Made by a program: the position numbers and the translations under genes. From positions 767,001 to 831,000 of the forward strand of contig NZ_JAPDFL010000001.1 of assembly GCF_025949695.1 (NCBI RefSeq): a DNA stretch of 64,000 nt, read 5' to 3'. Below are positions 1 through 8,245 of the stretch, one piece after another. Within the stretch, counting starts at the first letter, position 1. Every line of letters starts with the position of its first letter. Below the pieces are notes generated by a model. It did no database searches, was not told where the DNA came from, and worked only from the letters and a program-made list of their open reading frames with translations. The DNA is from Pararhodobacter zhoushanensis (lineage in GTDB: Bacteria > Pseudomonadota > Alphaproteobacteria > Rhodobacterales > Rhodobacteraceae).

Positions 1-731
1 TCCATGAACGGCACGTTCAGGATCAGGTCAGCCTCGCCAGCGCGCAGCATGGCGACGCGGGTGCTGTCCTCACTGGCGAAAACGAAGCGCAAGTTCTTCA
101 CATCAGGCTCACCGCCCCAGTAGTCGGGGTTGGCCTCAAGGATCATTTCCTGCGCCGGGGTGTAGCTGACAAAGCGGTAGGGGCCGGTCCCGTTGGGATG
201 CGAGACGAACTCGTCCTCACCCACGCGGTCGAAATAGGCCTTGGACACGATCGACAGGTTGCGCGGCGGCAGGAAGGTGACGTCGGCCGAGGTGAAGACC
301 ATGCGCACGGTCATGTCATCGACGCGCTCGATATGGTCGAAATTGCGCAGGCGCGACTGGTAGATACGCGAGCGTTCCGCCGTGCGTTCGTGGCTGAAAA
401 TGATGTCATCGGCGGTCAGCGGATCGCCGGAATGGAAGGTCACGCCTTCGCGCAAGCGGAGCGTCAGGATGCGGCCCTCGTCCGAGTATTCGAACGACAG
501 GACGCCGGGCACCAGATTGCCCTGGGCATCCAGACCGACCATCGGTTCAATGATGTTTTCCATCACCGGGCGCGAGATGACGGTGTTGACCGAAATCGTC
601 GGGTCCAGCGTGTCGGGCTGGTGGTTGATCGCCACGACGAACATGTCGTCCGAGGCAAGAGCGGGGGCAAAGCTGGCGGCCGTGAGGCCAAGTGCCATCG
701 CCACCGCAGAGGCGGTGCGTCTCACTGTCAT
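1..731 (-). CDS. ABC transporter substrate-binding protein, peptide/opine type (partial, 3' end beyond window)
   Basis: Periplasmic solute-binding protein of the family-5 (DppA/OppA, SBP_bac_5) type. The first 243 residues are visible; the gene runs off the left edge. Residues 1-26 form a Sec signal peptide (RRTASAVAMALGL core, ending APALA before SDD). Family features follow: PDTLDPT, then FHSGDPLTADDIIFSHER, KAYFDRVGEDEF and GTGPYRFVSYTP. It is clearly paralogous to the binding protein at 8246-9784 (same blocks around HSGDP and KAYFDRVGE), so it probably feeds the same permease/ATPase set or a duplicated one. The ATG at 731 is followed directly by the signal peptide. It lies downstream of a plausible promoter at 842-870 and diverges from the double-MarR gene. 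Substrate cannot be told from sequence. Confidence 0.88.
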   Translation of the reverse strand, partial: MTVRRTASAVAMALGLTAASFAPALASDDMFVVAINHQPDTLDPTISVNTVISRPVMENIIEPMVGLDAQGNLVPGVLSFEYSDEGRILTLRLREGVTFHSGDPLTADDIIFSHERTAERSRIYQSRLRNFDHIERVDDMTVRMVFTSADVTFLPPRNLSIVSKAYFDRVGEDEFVSHPNGTGPYRFVSYTPAQEMILEANPDYWGGEPDVKNLRFVFASEDSTRVAMLRAGEADLILNVPFM

Positions 732-841
732 GGTGTTCCTCCCATTCGCTGATCGTGCGACGCAAGGGTCTCCCGCCCCCTGTTCTGCCGCCGCAAGGGC
801 CGGATCTCTGCGACGCGTTGCACCACAGACCGGCCTTATTC

Positions 842-870
842 GTCATATGTCTGATGGATTAGTGAGTCAA
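842..870 (-). promoter_or_regulatory. sigma70-like promoter for the binding-protein gene
   Basis: Read on the minus strand: TTGACT at 870-865, a 17-base spacer, then TATGAC at 847-842, about 110 bases before the ATG at 731. Spacing and hexamers fit a housekeeping promoter. No start site is known; this is a pattern match. Confidence 0.4.
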
Positions 871-879
871 GAAATGAAT

Positions 880-894
880 ATACGGGACCCGTAT
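880..894. promoter_or_regulatory. Candidate operator palindrome
   Basis: ATACGGGACCCGTAT is a perfect 7+1+7 inverted repeat in the 350-base gap between the divergent binding-protein and MarR-type genes, ten bases upstream of the -35 hexamer at 865-870. Its position suggests a site for the adjacent double-MarR regulator, but nothing else links the two. The rest of the gap 732-1081 shows no gene. Confidence 0.42.
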
Positions 895-1081
895 TTGTTC
901 CTGCCCGCGATCCAGCGGCAGATACGGCCCTTTGCCGCGCTGCAGCGCCGTTGCCCTCAAGGCCACAGGCGACGACAAAGCGCCCGAGGCAGGAGCTTTA
1001 GCCTTGCCATAGGGGGGCAAATCCGCCAATCGACAGAGAAATCATCAGATGACACTGCGCGTGGAATGATCAGGGCCCGGG

Positions 1082-2179
1082 ATGAACGCAACTGCCAAAG
1101 CCGACACGCTGCTTGCGGCGCTGACCCAAGAGCCGGTCGATGCCGAAGCGCAGCGCATCGCGGCCACGCTGGATACGTTCTATACGCGACCCGGCTACAT
1201 GATCCGGCGCGCGCATCAGATCTCGAACGCGTCGTTCGTCGAGGATCTGGGATCGCTGGGCATCACGCCGACGCAGATGTCCTCGCTGGTGGTTGTCTGC
1301 GATTGCCCCGGCATTGATCAGATCACCCTTGCGCGGCGTATCGGCGTGGACCGCACCACCGCGTCCATGGTGGTCAACGGTCTGGCACAGCACGGTTTTC
1401 TGCGCTGCGAACGCTCTGCCCGCGATGCCCGCCGCAATGAGGTGACAGCGACCCGCGCGGGAATGGCCTGTACCCAGCTGGCGCGCGATTTCGCGATGAC
1501 TAACAAGGGCAAGCTGCTGCACGCCTTCACGCCCCAGGATGAGGCGACGCTGCAATCGCTGCTCAAGCGGCTGATCGATACGGTGCCCGCCTCGCCGCCT
1601 GAATGGATCCGCCCGGACGGCACCGTGCAGTTCGGCACCGAAGACGCCTTTGCCGAGGATTTTCCGGGGCATTTCGGTCTGTATACCGCCTTTGGTTTTC
1701 TGCTGCGGCGGGCGCATCAGACGCTGGAGGCCGCGTTCATCGACTGCTGCCAGCCGGTCAATCTGACCCCGCGCCGCTACGGCGTGCTGCGCGTGGTCGA
1801 GGTGGCCGAGCCGCTGGAGCAGATCGCGCTGGCCCGCTGGCTGGCGCTGGATGGCTCGACCGCCGCGTCGGTGGTGACCGAGCTGGTGCGCCGGGGACAT
1901 CTGGATCGCACACCGCATCCCAGCGACCGCCGCCGCCGTTTGCTGCAGCTTACGGATGAAGGCCGGACGCTGGTGGAAACCGCGCTGCCACTGGCGCGCG
2001 AGGCCAGTCTGCGGGCGCTGGCGGTGCTGGGCGACGATGCCGCCGAGTTTGGCCGGTTGATGCAGCTGTTTCTGGTGTCCAACGATTCGCTGAGCCGCGT
2101 GGCGAGCGAGCGCGCCGTCACCCAGCGCGCCGCCCAATTCTTGCAAGACGGCCTCGCGCCGTCCGCCGACCCGCGTTAA
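1082..2179 (+). CDS. Tandem-MarR-domain transcriptional regulator
   Basis: 365 residues, about twice the usual MarR length, made of two consecutive MarR winged-helix domains. The first spans roughly residues 35-145 (LARRIGVDRTTASMVVNGL recognition region, then a wing with RSARDARRNEV). The second spans about 205-325 (LARWLALDGSTAASVVTEL, wing with HPSDRRRRLLQLTDEGR). MarR proteins normally work as homodimers, so one chain may act as a built-in dimer or bind two sites. The gene diverges from the binding-protein gene and overlaps the ABC ATPase gene tail-to-tail by four bases. It is therefore a likely local regulator of the transport/oxidation locus, sensing an aromatic or similar effector (inference). 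No strong Shine-Dalgarno precedes the ATG. Confidence 0.82.
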   Translation: MNATAKADTLLAALTQEPVDAEAQRIAATLDTFYTRPGYMIRRAHQISNASFVEDLGSLGITPTQMSSLVVVCDCPGIDQITLARRIGVDRTTASMVVNGLAQHGFLRCERSARDARRNEVTATRAGMACTQLARDFAMTNKGKLLHAFTPQDEATLQSLLKRLIDTVPASPPEWIRPDGTVQFGTEDAFAEDFPGHFGLYTAFGFLLRRAHQTLEAAFIDCCQPVNLTPRRYGVLRVVEVAEPLEQIALARWLALDGSTAASVVTELVRRGHLDRTPHPSDRRRRLLQLTDEGRTLVETALPLAREASLRALAVLGDDAAEFGRLMQLFLVSNDSLSRVASERAVTQRAAQFLQDGLAPSADPR

Positions 2180-3165
2180 GCCGCGACGCTTTGCGTCAGC
2201 GCGTGGCAGGTGGCCACGGACCCGTCCGGTCCCGGCACGCTGGGCGGCGCGACCTGACGGCAGACATCCATCGCCAGCGGGCAACGCGGGTGGAAATGGC
2301 AGCCTTTGGGCGGGTTGAGCGGTGACGGCACCTCGCCCTCGATCTTGCGGTGTTCGGTCTTGGCCGGCCCCGGATTGACCTTGAGCGCCGACGCAAACAG
2401 CGCCTTGGTATAGGGGTGACGCGGGTTGTCGGCGATCTGCCGCGCCGGGCCCTGTTCGACGATGCGGCCCAGATACATCACCGCGATCCAGTCGCACATG
2501 CTGGCGACCAGCTCCAGATGGTGCGAGATCATGAAATAGGCCAGCCCGAGTTCATCCTGCAGATCCGCCAGCAGGTTCAGGATCTGCGCGCGCACGGAAA
2601 CATCCAGCGCCGAGACTGGCTCATCGAGGATCAACAGACGCGGGTTCAGCGCCAGAGCGCGGGCGATGGCGATCCGCTGGCGCTGACCGCCGGAAAACTC
2701 GTGCGGCCCCTGCTGCGCCATGCGCGGGCTCAGGTTGACCAGTTCCAGCAGTTCGGCAACCCGGCGATCCATCTCGGCCGTGGAGAAACGGCCGGTGGCG
2801 ATCATCGGCTCGGCGATGATCTCGCGCACTTTCATGCGCGGGTTGAGCGAGCCATAGGGGTCTTGAAACACCGTCTGGATATTGCTGCGATACGCGTTCA
2901 GATCGGCACCGGTCGCCTGATGCACCGGCTTGCCGTCGAACAGGATCTCGCCCTCGGTCGGCTCCATCAGCCGCAAGAGCAGCCGCGCGGTGGTGGATTT
3001 GCCACAACCACTTTCGCCAACCAGACCAAAGGTTTGTCCGGCGCGCACTTGCAGATTGATGCCATCCACCGAGCGGATCACGCTTTTCGAGCGTGCAAAG
3101 GGCAGTCCCTTGCGAAAGAAGAAATGCTTGCTCAGGTTGCGGGTTTCCAACAACAGATCACTCAT
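2176..3165 (-). CDS. Oligopeptide/opine ABC transporter ATP-binding protein (DppF/OppF-like)
   Basis: 329-residue ABC ATPase. Walker A GESGCGKST, Q-loop in VFQDPYGSLNPRM, signature FSGGQRQRIAIARAL, Walker B LLILDEPVSALD and H-loop MISHHLELV are all present. The C-terminal OppD/F extension carries the CHFHPRCP cysteine motif. The start at 3165 (MSDLLLETRN) was chosen over an upstream in-frame start because it overlaps the stop of the preceding ATPase gene in an ATGA arrangement. It energises import together with the second ATPase and the two permeases upstream. This is the last gene of the operon and ends tail-to-tail with the MarR-type gene. Confidence 0.93.
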   Translation of the reverse strand: MSDLLLETRNLSKHFFFRKGLPFARSKSVIRSVDGINLQVRAGQTFGLVGESGCGKSTTARLLLRLMEPTEGEILFDGKPVHQATGADLNAYRSNIQTVFQDPYGSLNPRMKVREIIAEPMIATGRFSTAEMDRRVAELLELVNLSPRMAQQGPHEFSGGQRQRIAIARALALNPRLLILDEPVSALDVSVRAQILNLLADLQDELGLAYFMISHHLELVASMCDWIAVMYLGRIVEQGPARQIADNPRHPYTKALFASALKVNPGPAKTEHRKIEGEVPSPLNPPKGCHFHPRCPLAMDVCRQVAPPSVPGPDGSVATCHALTQSVAA

Positions 3166-4157
3166 GCCGGGATCTCCTCGCTGCGCCAGCAGGCGGCGCT
3201 GTGGTCCGGGGTCAGGGCGCGGCGCGGCGGGGCTTCGGCCCGGCACCGTGGTTGCACCATCGGGCAGCGCTGCGCAAAGGCGCAGCCCGGCGGCAGGTCG
3301 GCCAGATCGGGGGGCGAGCCGTCGATAGTGGGCAGCCGGTTGCCCCCTTCGGGCGCACCCGAGGAATGCATCAGCGCGCGGGTATAGGGATGCGCCGGGC
3401 GGTCGAAGATCTGGCGCACCGGGCCCATTTCCACCACTTCACCGGCATACATCACCATGATGTCGTCGCAGATATGCGCGGCCACGCCGAAGTCATGGGT
3501 GATCAGCAGGATCGAGATGCCTAGCCGGTCGCGCAGACCTGCCAGCAGATCCAGCACCTGCACCTGAATCGTCGGGTCCAGCGCCGTTGTCGGCTCATCG
3601 GCGATCAAAAGCGCCGGGTTCAGCGCAATCGCAATCGCCGCTACCACACGCTGCAACATGCCGCCGCTCATCTCGTGCGGGTACTGGTCCAGCCGGTCCT
3701 CGGGCGAGGGGATGCCGACCGAAGTCAGCAGCTCGACCGCGCGGGCGTGGCGCTCGGCTTTGCTCATCCGGGCGTGCATGCGCAGCGCCTCGTCGATCTG
3801 GTCGCCCACGGTATAGAGCGGGTCGAGAGAGACCGACGGATCTTGCAGGATCATGCCAATCGCGCGACCGCGCAAGCTGCGCATCGCGCGCGGCGATTTG
3901 GTCAGCAGGTCTTCGCCCTGAAACATCACCCGTCCGCCGGTCACCTTGGCGGCACGCGGCAGCAGGCGCATCACCGACAGCGCGGTCATGCTTTTGCCGC
4001 TGCCGCTTTCCCCGATGACGCCCATCACCCGGCCCTTGCCGACCGAGAAACTGAGCCCCCGCGCCGCGCGCACCGTGCGGCCTTCGCGGCCTTCGATTTC
4101 CACCGAAAGGTCGGTCACATCCAGCAGCGGTTCGATTGTGGTCTGGTCAAAGCTCAT
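3162..4157 (-). CDS. Oligopeptide/opine ABC transporter ATP-binding protein (DppD/OppD-like)
   Basis: 331-residue ABC ATPase with Walker A GESGSGKS, signature MSGGMLQRVVAAIAIA, Walker B LLIADEPTTALDPT and the C-terminal extension with CAFAQRCP. It pairs with the downstream DppF-like protein as the asymmetric ATPase couple of Dpp/Opp importers. Its ATG overlaps the permease stop (ATGA at 4154-4157) and its stop overlaps the next ATG (3162-3165), indicating translational coupling. Confidence 0.93.
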   Translation of the reverse strand: MSFDQTTIEPLLDVTDLSVEIEGREGRTVRAARGLSFSVGKGRVMGVIGESGSGKSMTALSVMRLLPRAAKVTGGRVMFQGEDLLTKSPRAMRSLRGRAIGMILQDPSVSLDPLYTVGDQIDEALRMHARMSKAERHARAVELLTSVGIPSPEDRLDQYPHEMSGGMLQRVVAAIAIALNPALLIADEPTTALDPTIQVQVLDLLAGLRDRLGISILLITHDFGVAAHICDDIMVMYAGEVVEMGPVRQIFDRPAHPYTRALMHSSGAPEGGNRLPTIDGSPPDLADLPPGCAFAQRCPMVQPRCRAEAPPRRALTPDHSAACWRSEEIPA

Positions 4158-5071
4158 GCGTAACGGATCCTCGGGTCAACGACGCAGAACAGCAGATCGA
4201 CCGCCAGATTGAGCAGGATCAGCAGCGTCGCGATGAACAACACGCCAACCTGAATGACCGGATAGTCACGGCTGACGAAACTCTCGATCATCAGACTGCC
4301 CAGACCGGGCCAGTTGAAGATCGTCTCGGTGATGACCGCGCCGCCCATCAGGTTGCCCAGCTGCAAGCCGCACAGCGCGATCACCGGGATCAGCGCGTTG
4401 CGCAGGGCGTGACGCCACAGGATGGTGCTTTCGGGCACGCCCTTGATGCGCAGGAACTTGACGTATTCGCTTTCAATCGTCTCAAGGATCGACGAGCGCG
4501 TCATGCGCAGGATGCCCGACAGCGGGAACGTGGCCAGCGTGACGGCAGGCATGATCAGCGACAGAAACCCGCTGCGGCCCGAGGTCGGCAGCCAGCCCAG
4601 CGTCACGGCAAACACGAGGATCGCCATAATCGCGATCCAGAAACCCGGCATGGATTGCAGCATGATCGCCACCACGCGGATCACCCGGTCAAACAGGCTG
4701 CCGCGCCAATAGGCGGACAGCATGCCCAGCGTGACACCCAGCACCAGTGCCAGCCCAAAGGCCGACAGCGTCAGCTCCAGCGTGGCGGGCAGGCGTTGCA
4801 GGATCACTTCGATGGCGGGGCGCTGATAGCGCAACGAGGTGCCGAAATCGCCGCTGAGCATGCCCATGAGGAACTGCCAGAACTGCACGATGACCGGCTG
4901 ATCCAGCCCGTGCTGGGCGCGGAAGGCGGCGATCATCTCGTCCGTGGCATCCTGCGGCAGCATGAGCAGCGTCACATCGCCCGAGGCGCGCGCGGCGACG
5001 AAGATCAGCAGCAGCACGCCAAAGATGGTGATCGCCGCCAGCCCCAGCCGTTTGAGAATATAGTTCAGCAT
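4154..5071 (-). CDS. ABC transporter permease (DppB/OppB-like)
   Basis: 305-residue inner-membrane permease with about six helices. The N-terminal helix (LGLAAITIFGVLLLIFVAAR) and the periplasmic GDFGTSLRYQRP segment are typical of DppB. The cytoplasmic EAA-type loop is around TRSSILETIESEYVKFLRIKG; the ATPase touches this loop in the family. The start at 5071 (MLNYILKRLG) sits five bases after the DppC-like gene; a longer in-frame extension would run far into that gene and has no family support. Confidence 0.92.
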   Translation of the reverse strand: MLNYILKRLGLAAITIFGVLLLIFVAARASGDVTLLMLPQDATDEMIAAFRAQHGLDQPVIVQFWQFLMGMLSGDFGTSLRYQRPAIEVILQRLPATLELTLSAFGLALVLGVTLGMLSAYWRGSLFDRVIRVVAIMLQSMPGFWIAIMAILVFAVTLGWLPTSGRSGFLSLIMPAVTLATFPLSGILRMTRSSILETIESEYVKFLRIKGVPESTILWRHALRNALIPVIALCGLQLGNLMGGAVITETIFNWPGLGSLMIESFVSRDYPVIQVGVLFIATLLILLNLAVDLLFCVVDPRIRYA

Positions 5072-5076
5072 GGCGC

Positions 5077-5970
5077 TTACCGTTTCTTCAGTTTCGGGTC
5101 GAAATAATCGCGCAGCCAGTCGCCCAGCAGGTTGGCCCCCAGCGCCGTCAGCGCGATGGCCAGACCGGCGAAGGTGGGGATCCACCAGGCAGTCGACAGA
5201 TACGTGCGCCCATCGGCCACCAAGAGGCCCCAGGCCGAGGCGGGCGGCTGGATGCCCAGACCGATGAAGGTGATCGCAGCCTCGATCACCAGCGACGCGC
5301 CGAATTGCAGCGTCATCAGCACGATACAGGTGGGCGCGAGGTTGGGCAGCAAGTGGCGCAGGAAGATCCGCAGGTCGCTGACATTGGCGACCTTGGCCAG
5401 TTGCACGTAGCCCGCGCGCTTCAGCGCCAGTGTCTCGCCGCGGATGACCCGCGCGTAATCGGCCCAGAACACCAGAATGATCGAGATCAGGATCGTCGCC
5501 AGACCACCGCCTAGCGCCGCGCCGATCAGGATGGTCAGCAACACCGGCGGGATCGACATTTTCACATCGACGATGCGCATCAGGATCATGTCGATGACGC
5601 CGCCGTAATAGCCCGCCATCATGCCGACCGCCGTGCCGATCACCGCCGCGACAGACACACTGACAGTCGAGACGATCAGCGCGATCCGCGCGCCCTCGAT
5701 CAACCGGCTGAACAGGTCGCGGCCGAACTGGTCGGTGCCCAGCACATAGGCCCAGTTGCCGCCCTCAAGCCATGGCGGCGGCAGCAGACGGATGCCAAAG
5801 CTGATGCCCAAGGGGTCATGTGGCCAGATCCACGGCCCAAACAGGCCGCAGATCACCATGGGGGCGAGCAGCAGCACTGGGATGATCGGCAGGCCGAACA
5901 GCGTGGTCAGCCGCCGCTTGGCGCGCCGCAATGTGGGCGAGGTGAGGGGCGGGGCGTCCGTGGTGGTCAC
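5077..5970 (-). CDS. ABC transporter permease (DppC/OppC-like)
   Basis: 297-residue membrane protein. It has the N-terminal OppC segment, then GTDQFGRDLFSRLIEGARIA, which is diagnostic of DppC-type permeases. The EAA-type loop is near RVIRGETLALKRAGYVQLA, and about six transmembrane helices are predicted by eye. It forms the channel with the DppB-like protein directly downstream. A 94-base gap separates it from the GMC oxidoreductase gene upstream; nothing notable was seen in it. Confidence 0.92.
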   Translation of the reverse strand: MTTTDAPPLTSPTLRRAKRRLTTLFGLPIIPVLLLAPMVICGLFGPWIWPHDPLGISFGIRLLPPPWLEGGNWAYVLGTDQFGRDLFSRLIEGARIALIVSTVSVSVAAVIGTAVGMMAGYYGGVIDMILMRIVDVKMSIPPVLLTILIGAALGGGLATILISIILVFWADYARVIRGETLALKRAGYVQLAKVANVSDLRIFLRHLLPNLAPTCIVLMTLQFGASLVIEAAITFIGLGIQPPASAWGLLVADGRTYLSTAWWIPTFAGLAIALTALGANLLGDWLRDYFDPKLKKR

Positions 5971-6064
5971 CGTGCGTCTCCTGAGGTCGGGGCGCCGGTC
6001 CCAAGGGGGCCGTATAGCGCGAGGTCGTCATAGGACGAAAGGAAGGGCAAAGCGGGCGGGCGCA

Positions 6065-7669
6065 TCACGCCGCGCCCTTGATCAGATCGGCGGCTTTTTC
6101 ACCGATCATCAGCACTGCCGCGTTGATGTTCGAGCCGGGGATCGTCGGCATGATCGACGCATCGGCGACGCGCAGCCCCGCAACGCCGCGCACGCGCAGA
6201 TCGGGGGTCAGCACGGCGGCGTCATCGACACCCATGCGGCAGGTGCCTGCCGGGTGTTGGGTGACCCCGGCTTGGGCGCGGATCGCCGCGTCAATCTCGG
6301 CGTCGGTTTGCAGCGGCGCGCCCGGTTGCAATTCATGCGCCATCAGCGCGGCTTGGGTCGGCATGCCGTAGACATGCCGCGCGGCCTGCAGGCCGCGGCG
6401 CAGGGTGGCGACGTCTTCATCATCGCCGAGCAGGTTCAGGAAAACCTTGGGCGCATCGGTGATGCTGGCTGAACGCAGCTCCATATGTCCCCGGCTCTTG
6501 GGGTGCAGCAGGCAGATCGACGCATAAAAGGCGTGCGGGGGTGGCGGGGTAAGGCCGGGGAACCACAGATCGGCGCGGATCGCGACCGGGCTGGACAGGA
6601 TCTGGATGTCGGGCCGGTCCACGCCCTCGGTCACGCGCAACTGGGCCGAGCCGGAACAGACGTGGCTGGAAAACGGCCCCGTCCCGCTGACCCACCAGCG
6701 CAGCGCCGACAGCGCGGCGCGGTCCCAGCGCAGCTGGCGCGAGAAGGTCTCGGGCCGCGCGGCCTGATAAACCAGATCGAGGCGCGGGTGTTCGAGCAGG
6801 TCTTGCCCCACGCGGGCCAGATCAGCGCGCACGGGGATGCCGTGTTCGCGCAGGTGGGCCTCGGGCCCAAGGCCCGAGAGCATCATCAGTTGCGGGGTGT
6901 TATAGGCACCGGCGGACAGGATCACCTCGCCCGCCGTGATCTCATGCACCGCGCCGCCATGGCGGACCACAACGCCGCTGACCCGCTCGCTCGCGAAGAG
7001 CAGGCGTTCGGTCAGCGCGCGGGTCAGGATCACCAGATTGGGCCGCGCGCGGACCTCTGCCGTCAGATAGGCCCGCGCGGCTGAGGCGCGGCGACCGCGT
7101 TTGTCGACGGTGATCTGGCCGGGGCCGAAGCCCTCCTGATCCTCGCCATCGTAATCCTCGGTCAACGGATAGCCCGCGTCGGCATAGGCTTGCCGCAGTT
7201 CCTCCTCGAACAGCCCGACATTGCGGATGCGGCTCAGCTGCACCGGACCATCCCCGCCATGATACGGGCCTTCGCCGCGCCACGAGGTTTCCGAGCGTTT
7301 GAAATAGGGCAGCACATCGTCATAACCCCAGCCCGAACAGCCCAGATCGCGCCATTCGTCATAATCGCCACGATGGCCGCGAATGTGGAACATGCCGTTG
7401 ATCGACGACGAGCCGCCGATCACCCGCCCGCGCGGAATCGGCACGCGGCGGTTGCCGGTCTGTGCTTCGGGTTCGGACCAATAGGGCCAGGTGAAACGCG
7501 GCGTGCGAAGGGCCTTCATGAAACCCAGCGGCATGCGCAGATAAGGGTGCGTGTCGCCACCGCCCGCTTCCAGCAGCAAGACCCGCACGCGCGGGTCTTC
7601 GCTTAGGCGGCGGGCCAGCACGCAGCCCGCAGTCCCGGCACCGACGATGATATAATCGTAATCGGCCAT
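6065..7669 (-). CDS. GMC-family FAD-dependent alcohol dehydrogenase/oxidoreductase
   Basis: 534 residues. The N-terminal FAD-binding fold is YDYIIVGAGTAGCVLARRLS, the GMC signature region is GRVIGGSSSINGM, and the C-terminal block is TIPGSNINAAVLMIGEKAA. HPAGTCRMG contains the active-site histidine region of choline/alcohol dehydrogenases. Such enzymes oxidise primary alcohols to aldehydes (or further); the substrate here is unknown. The start at 7669 (MADYDYIIVG) lies four bases after the DUF3237 stop, whereas the longer frame reads into that gene. Placement between transporter and binding-protein genes suggests it oxidises the imported compound. Confidence 0.9.
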   Translation of the reverse strand: MADYDYIIVGAGTAGCVLARRLSEDPRVRVLLLEAGGGDTHPYLRMPLGFMKALRTPRFTWPYWSEPEAQTGNRRVPIPRGRVIGGSSSINGMFHIRGHRGDYDEWRDLGCSGWGYDDVLPYFKRSETSWRGEGPYHGGDGPVQLSRIRNVGLFEEELRQAYADAGYPLTEDYDGEDQEGFGPGQITVDKRGRRASAARAYLTAEVRARPNLVILTRALTERLLFASERVSGVVVRHGGAVHEITAGEVILSAGAYNTPQLMMLSGLGPEAHLREHGIPVRADLARVGQDLLEHPRLDLVYQAARPETFSRQLRWDRAALSALRWWVSGTGPFSSHVCSGSAQLRVTEGVDRPDIQILSSPVAIRADLWFPGLTPPPPHAFYASICLLHPKSRGHMELRSASITDAPKVFLNLLGDDEDVATLRRGLQAARHVYGMPTQAALMAHELQPGAPLQTDAEIDAAIRAQAGVTQHPAGTCRMGVDDAAVLTPDLRVRGVAGLRVADASIMPTIPGSNINAAVLMIGEKAADLIKGAA

Positions 7670-7673
7670 GGGA

Positions 7674-8171
7674 TCAGAGAACTTTGTAATACCAAAGATG
7701 CAGGATCTCGGGGTGACGCTCGCCAAAGCCCACAAAGACGTTGCGCGTCAGCCAGTCGTATTTGCCGATCGGCGCTTCCAGTACCGAATAGGTGCGGAAA
7801 TAATACTGGCTGGCGTCGATCACCTCACCTTTCAGGTTGTCGCGCAGGGCCTTGGGGATCACCCGGTAGCCGGTGTTGCGGATGTTCACCAAGGTGCCGT
7901 CATCCGTCTCGAACGAATAGCGCGCGTCGATGCTGTCAACGCCGTCAGGGCGCACCAGCGGCCATTCGGTGCCACCCGGCAGGATCTCACCGCGGATCGC
8001 GGGGCCTTCGACGGTGCCGCCGCCGACGGTCATGATCAACCGCGTGCCCGAACCGTGCAGATTGCCCAAAGCGCGGGCGGGGTTGACGATCACCTTGGTC
8101 GCAAAGGCGAATTCCAGCTGAGGGGTCATGGTTTTGAGCCAGATCGGCTCGGCGCTGGACAGGTCGGTCAT
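7674..8171 (-). CDS. DUF3237 domain-containing protein
   Basis: 165 residues, cytoplasmic, matching the DUF3237 pattern: an N-terminal LEFAFATKVIVNPA, GGGTVEGPAIRGEILPGG in the first third, and YYFRTYSVLEA followed by WLTRNVFVGFGER near the end. DUF3237 proteins are small single-domain proteins of unproven function that recur next to aromatic or alcohol catabolism genes. It lies four bases upstream of the GMC gene and 74 bases after the binding-protein gene, so it is probably co-transcribed. Confidence 0.85.
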   Translation of the reverse strand: MTDLSSAEPIWLKTMTPQLEFAFATKVIVNPARALGNLHGSGTRLIMTVGGGTVEGPAIRGEILPGGTEWPLVRPDGVDSIDARYSFETDDGTLVNIRNTGYRVIPKALRDNLKGEVIDASQYYFRTYSVLEAPIGKYDWLTRNVFVGFGERHPEILHLWYYKVL

Positions 8172-8245
8172 GGGAATGTTCCGCGTTTCAGGTCTTGGGG
8201 AGCGGCGGGCCGTTGTGGCCCGCCGCCAATCGCTCAGTCAGTCAC

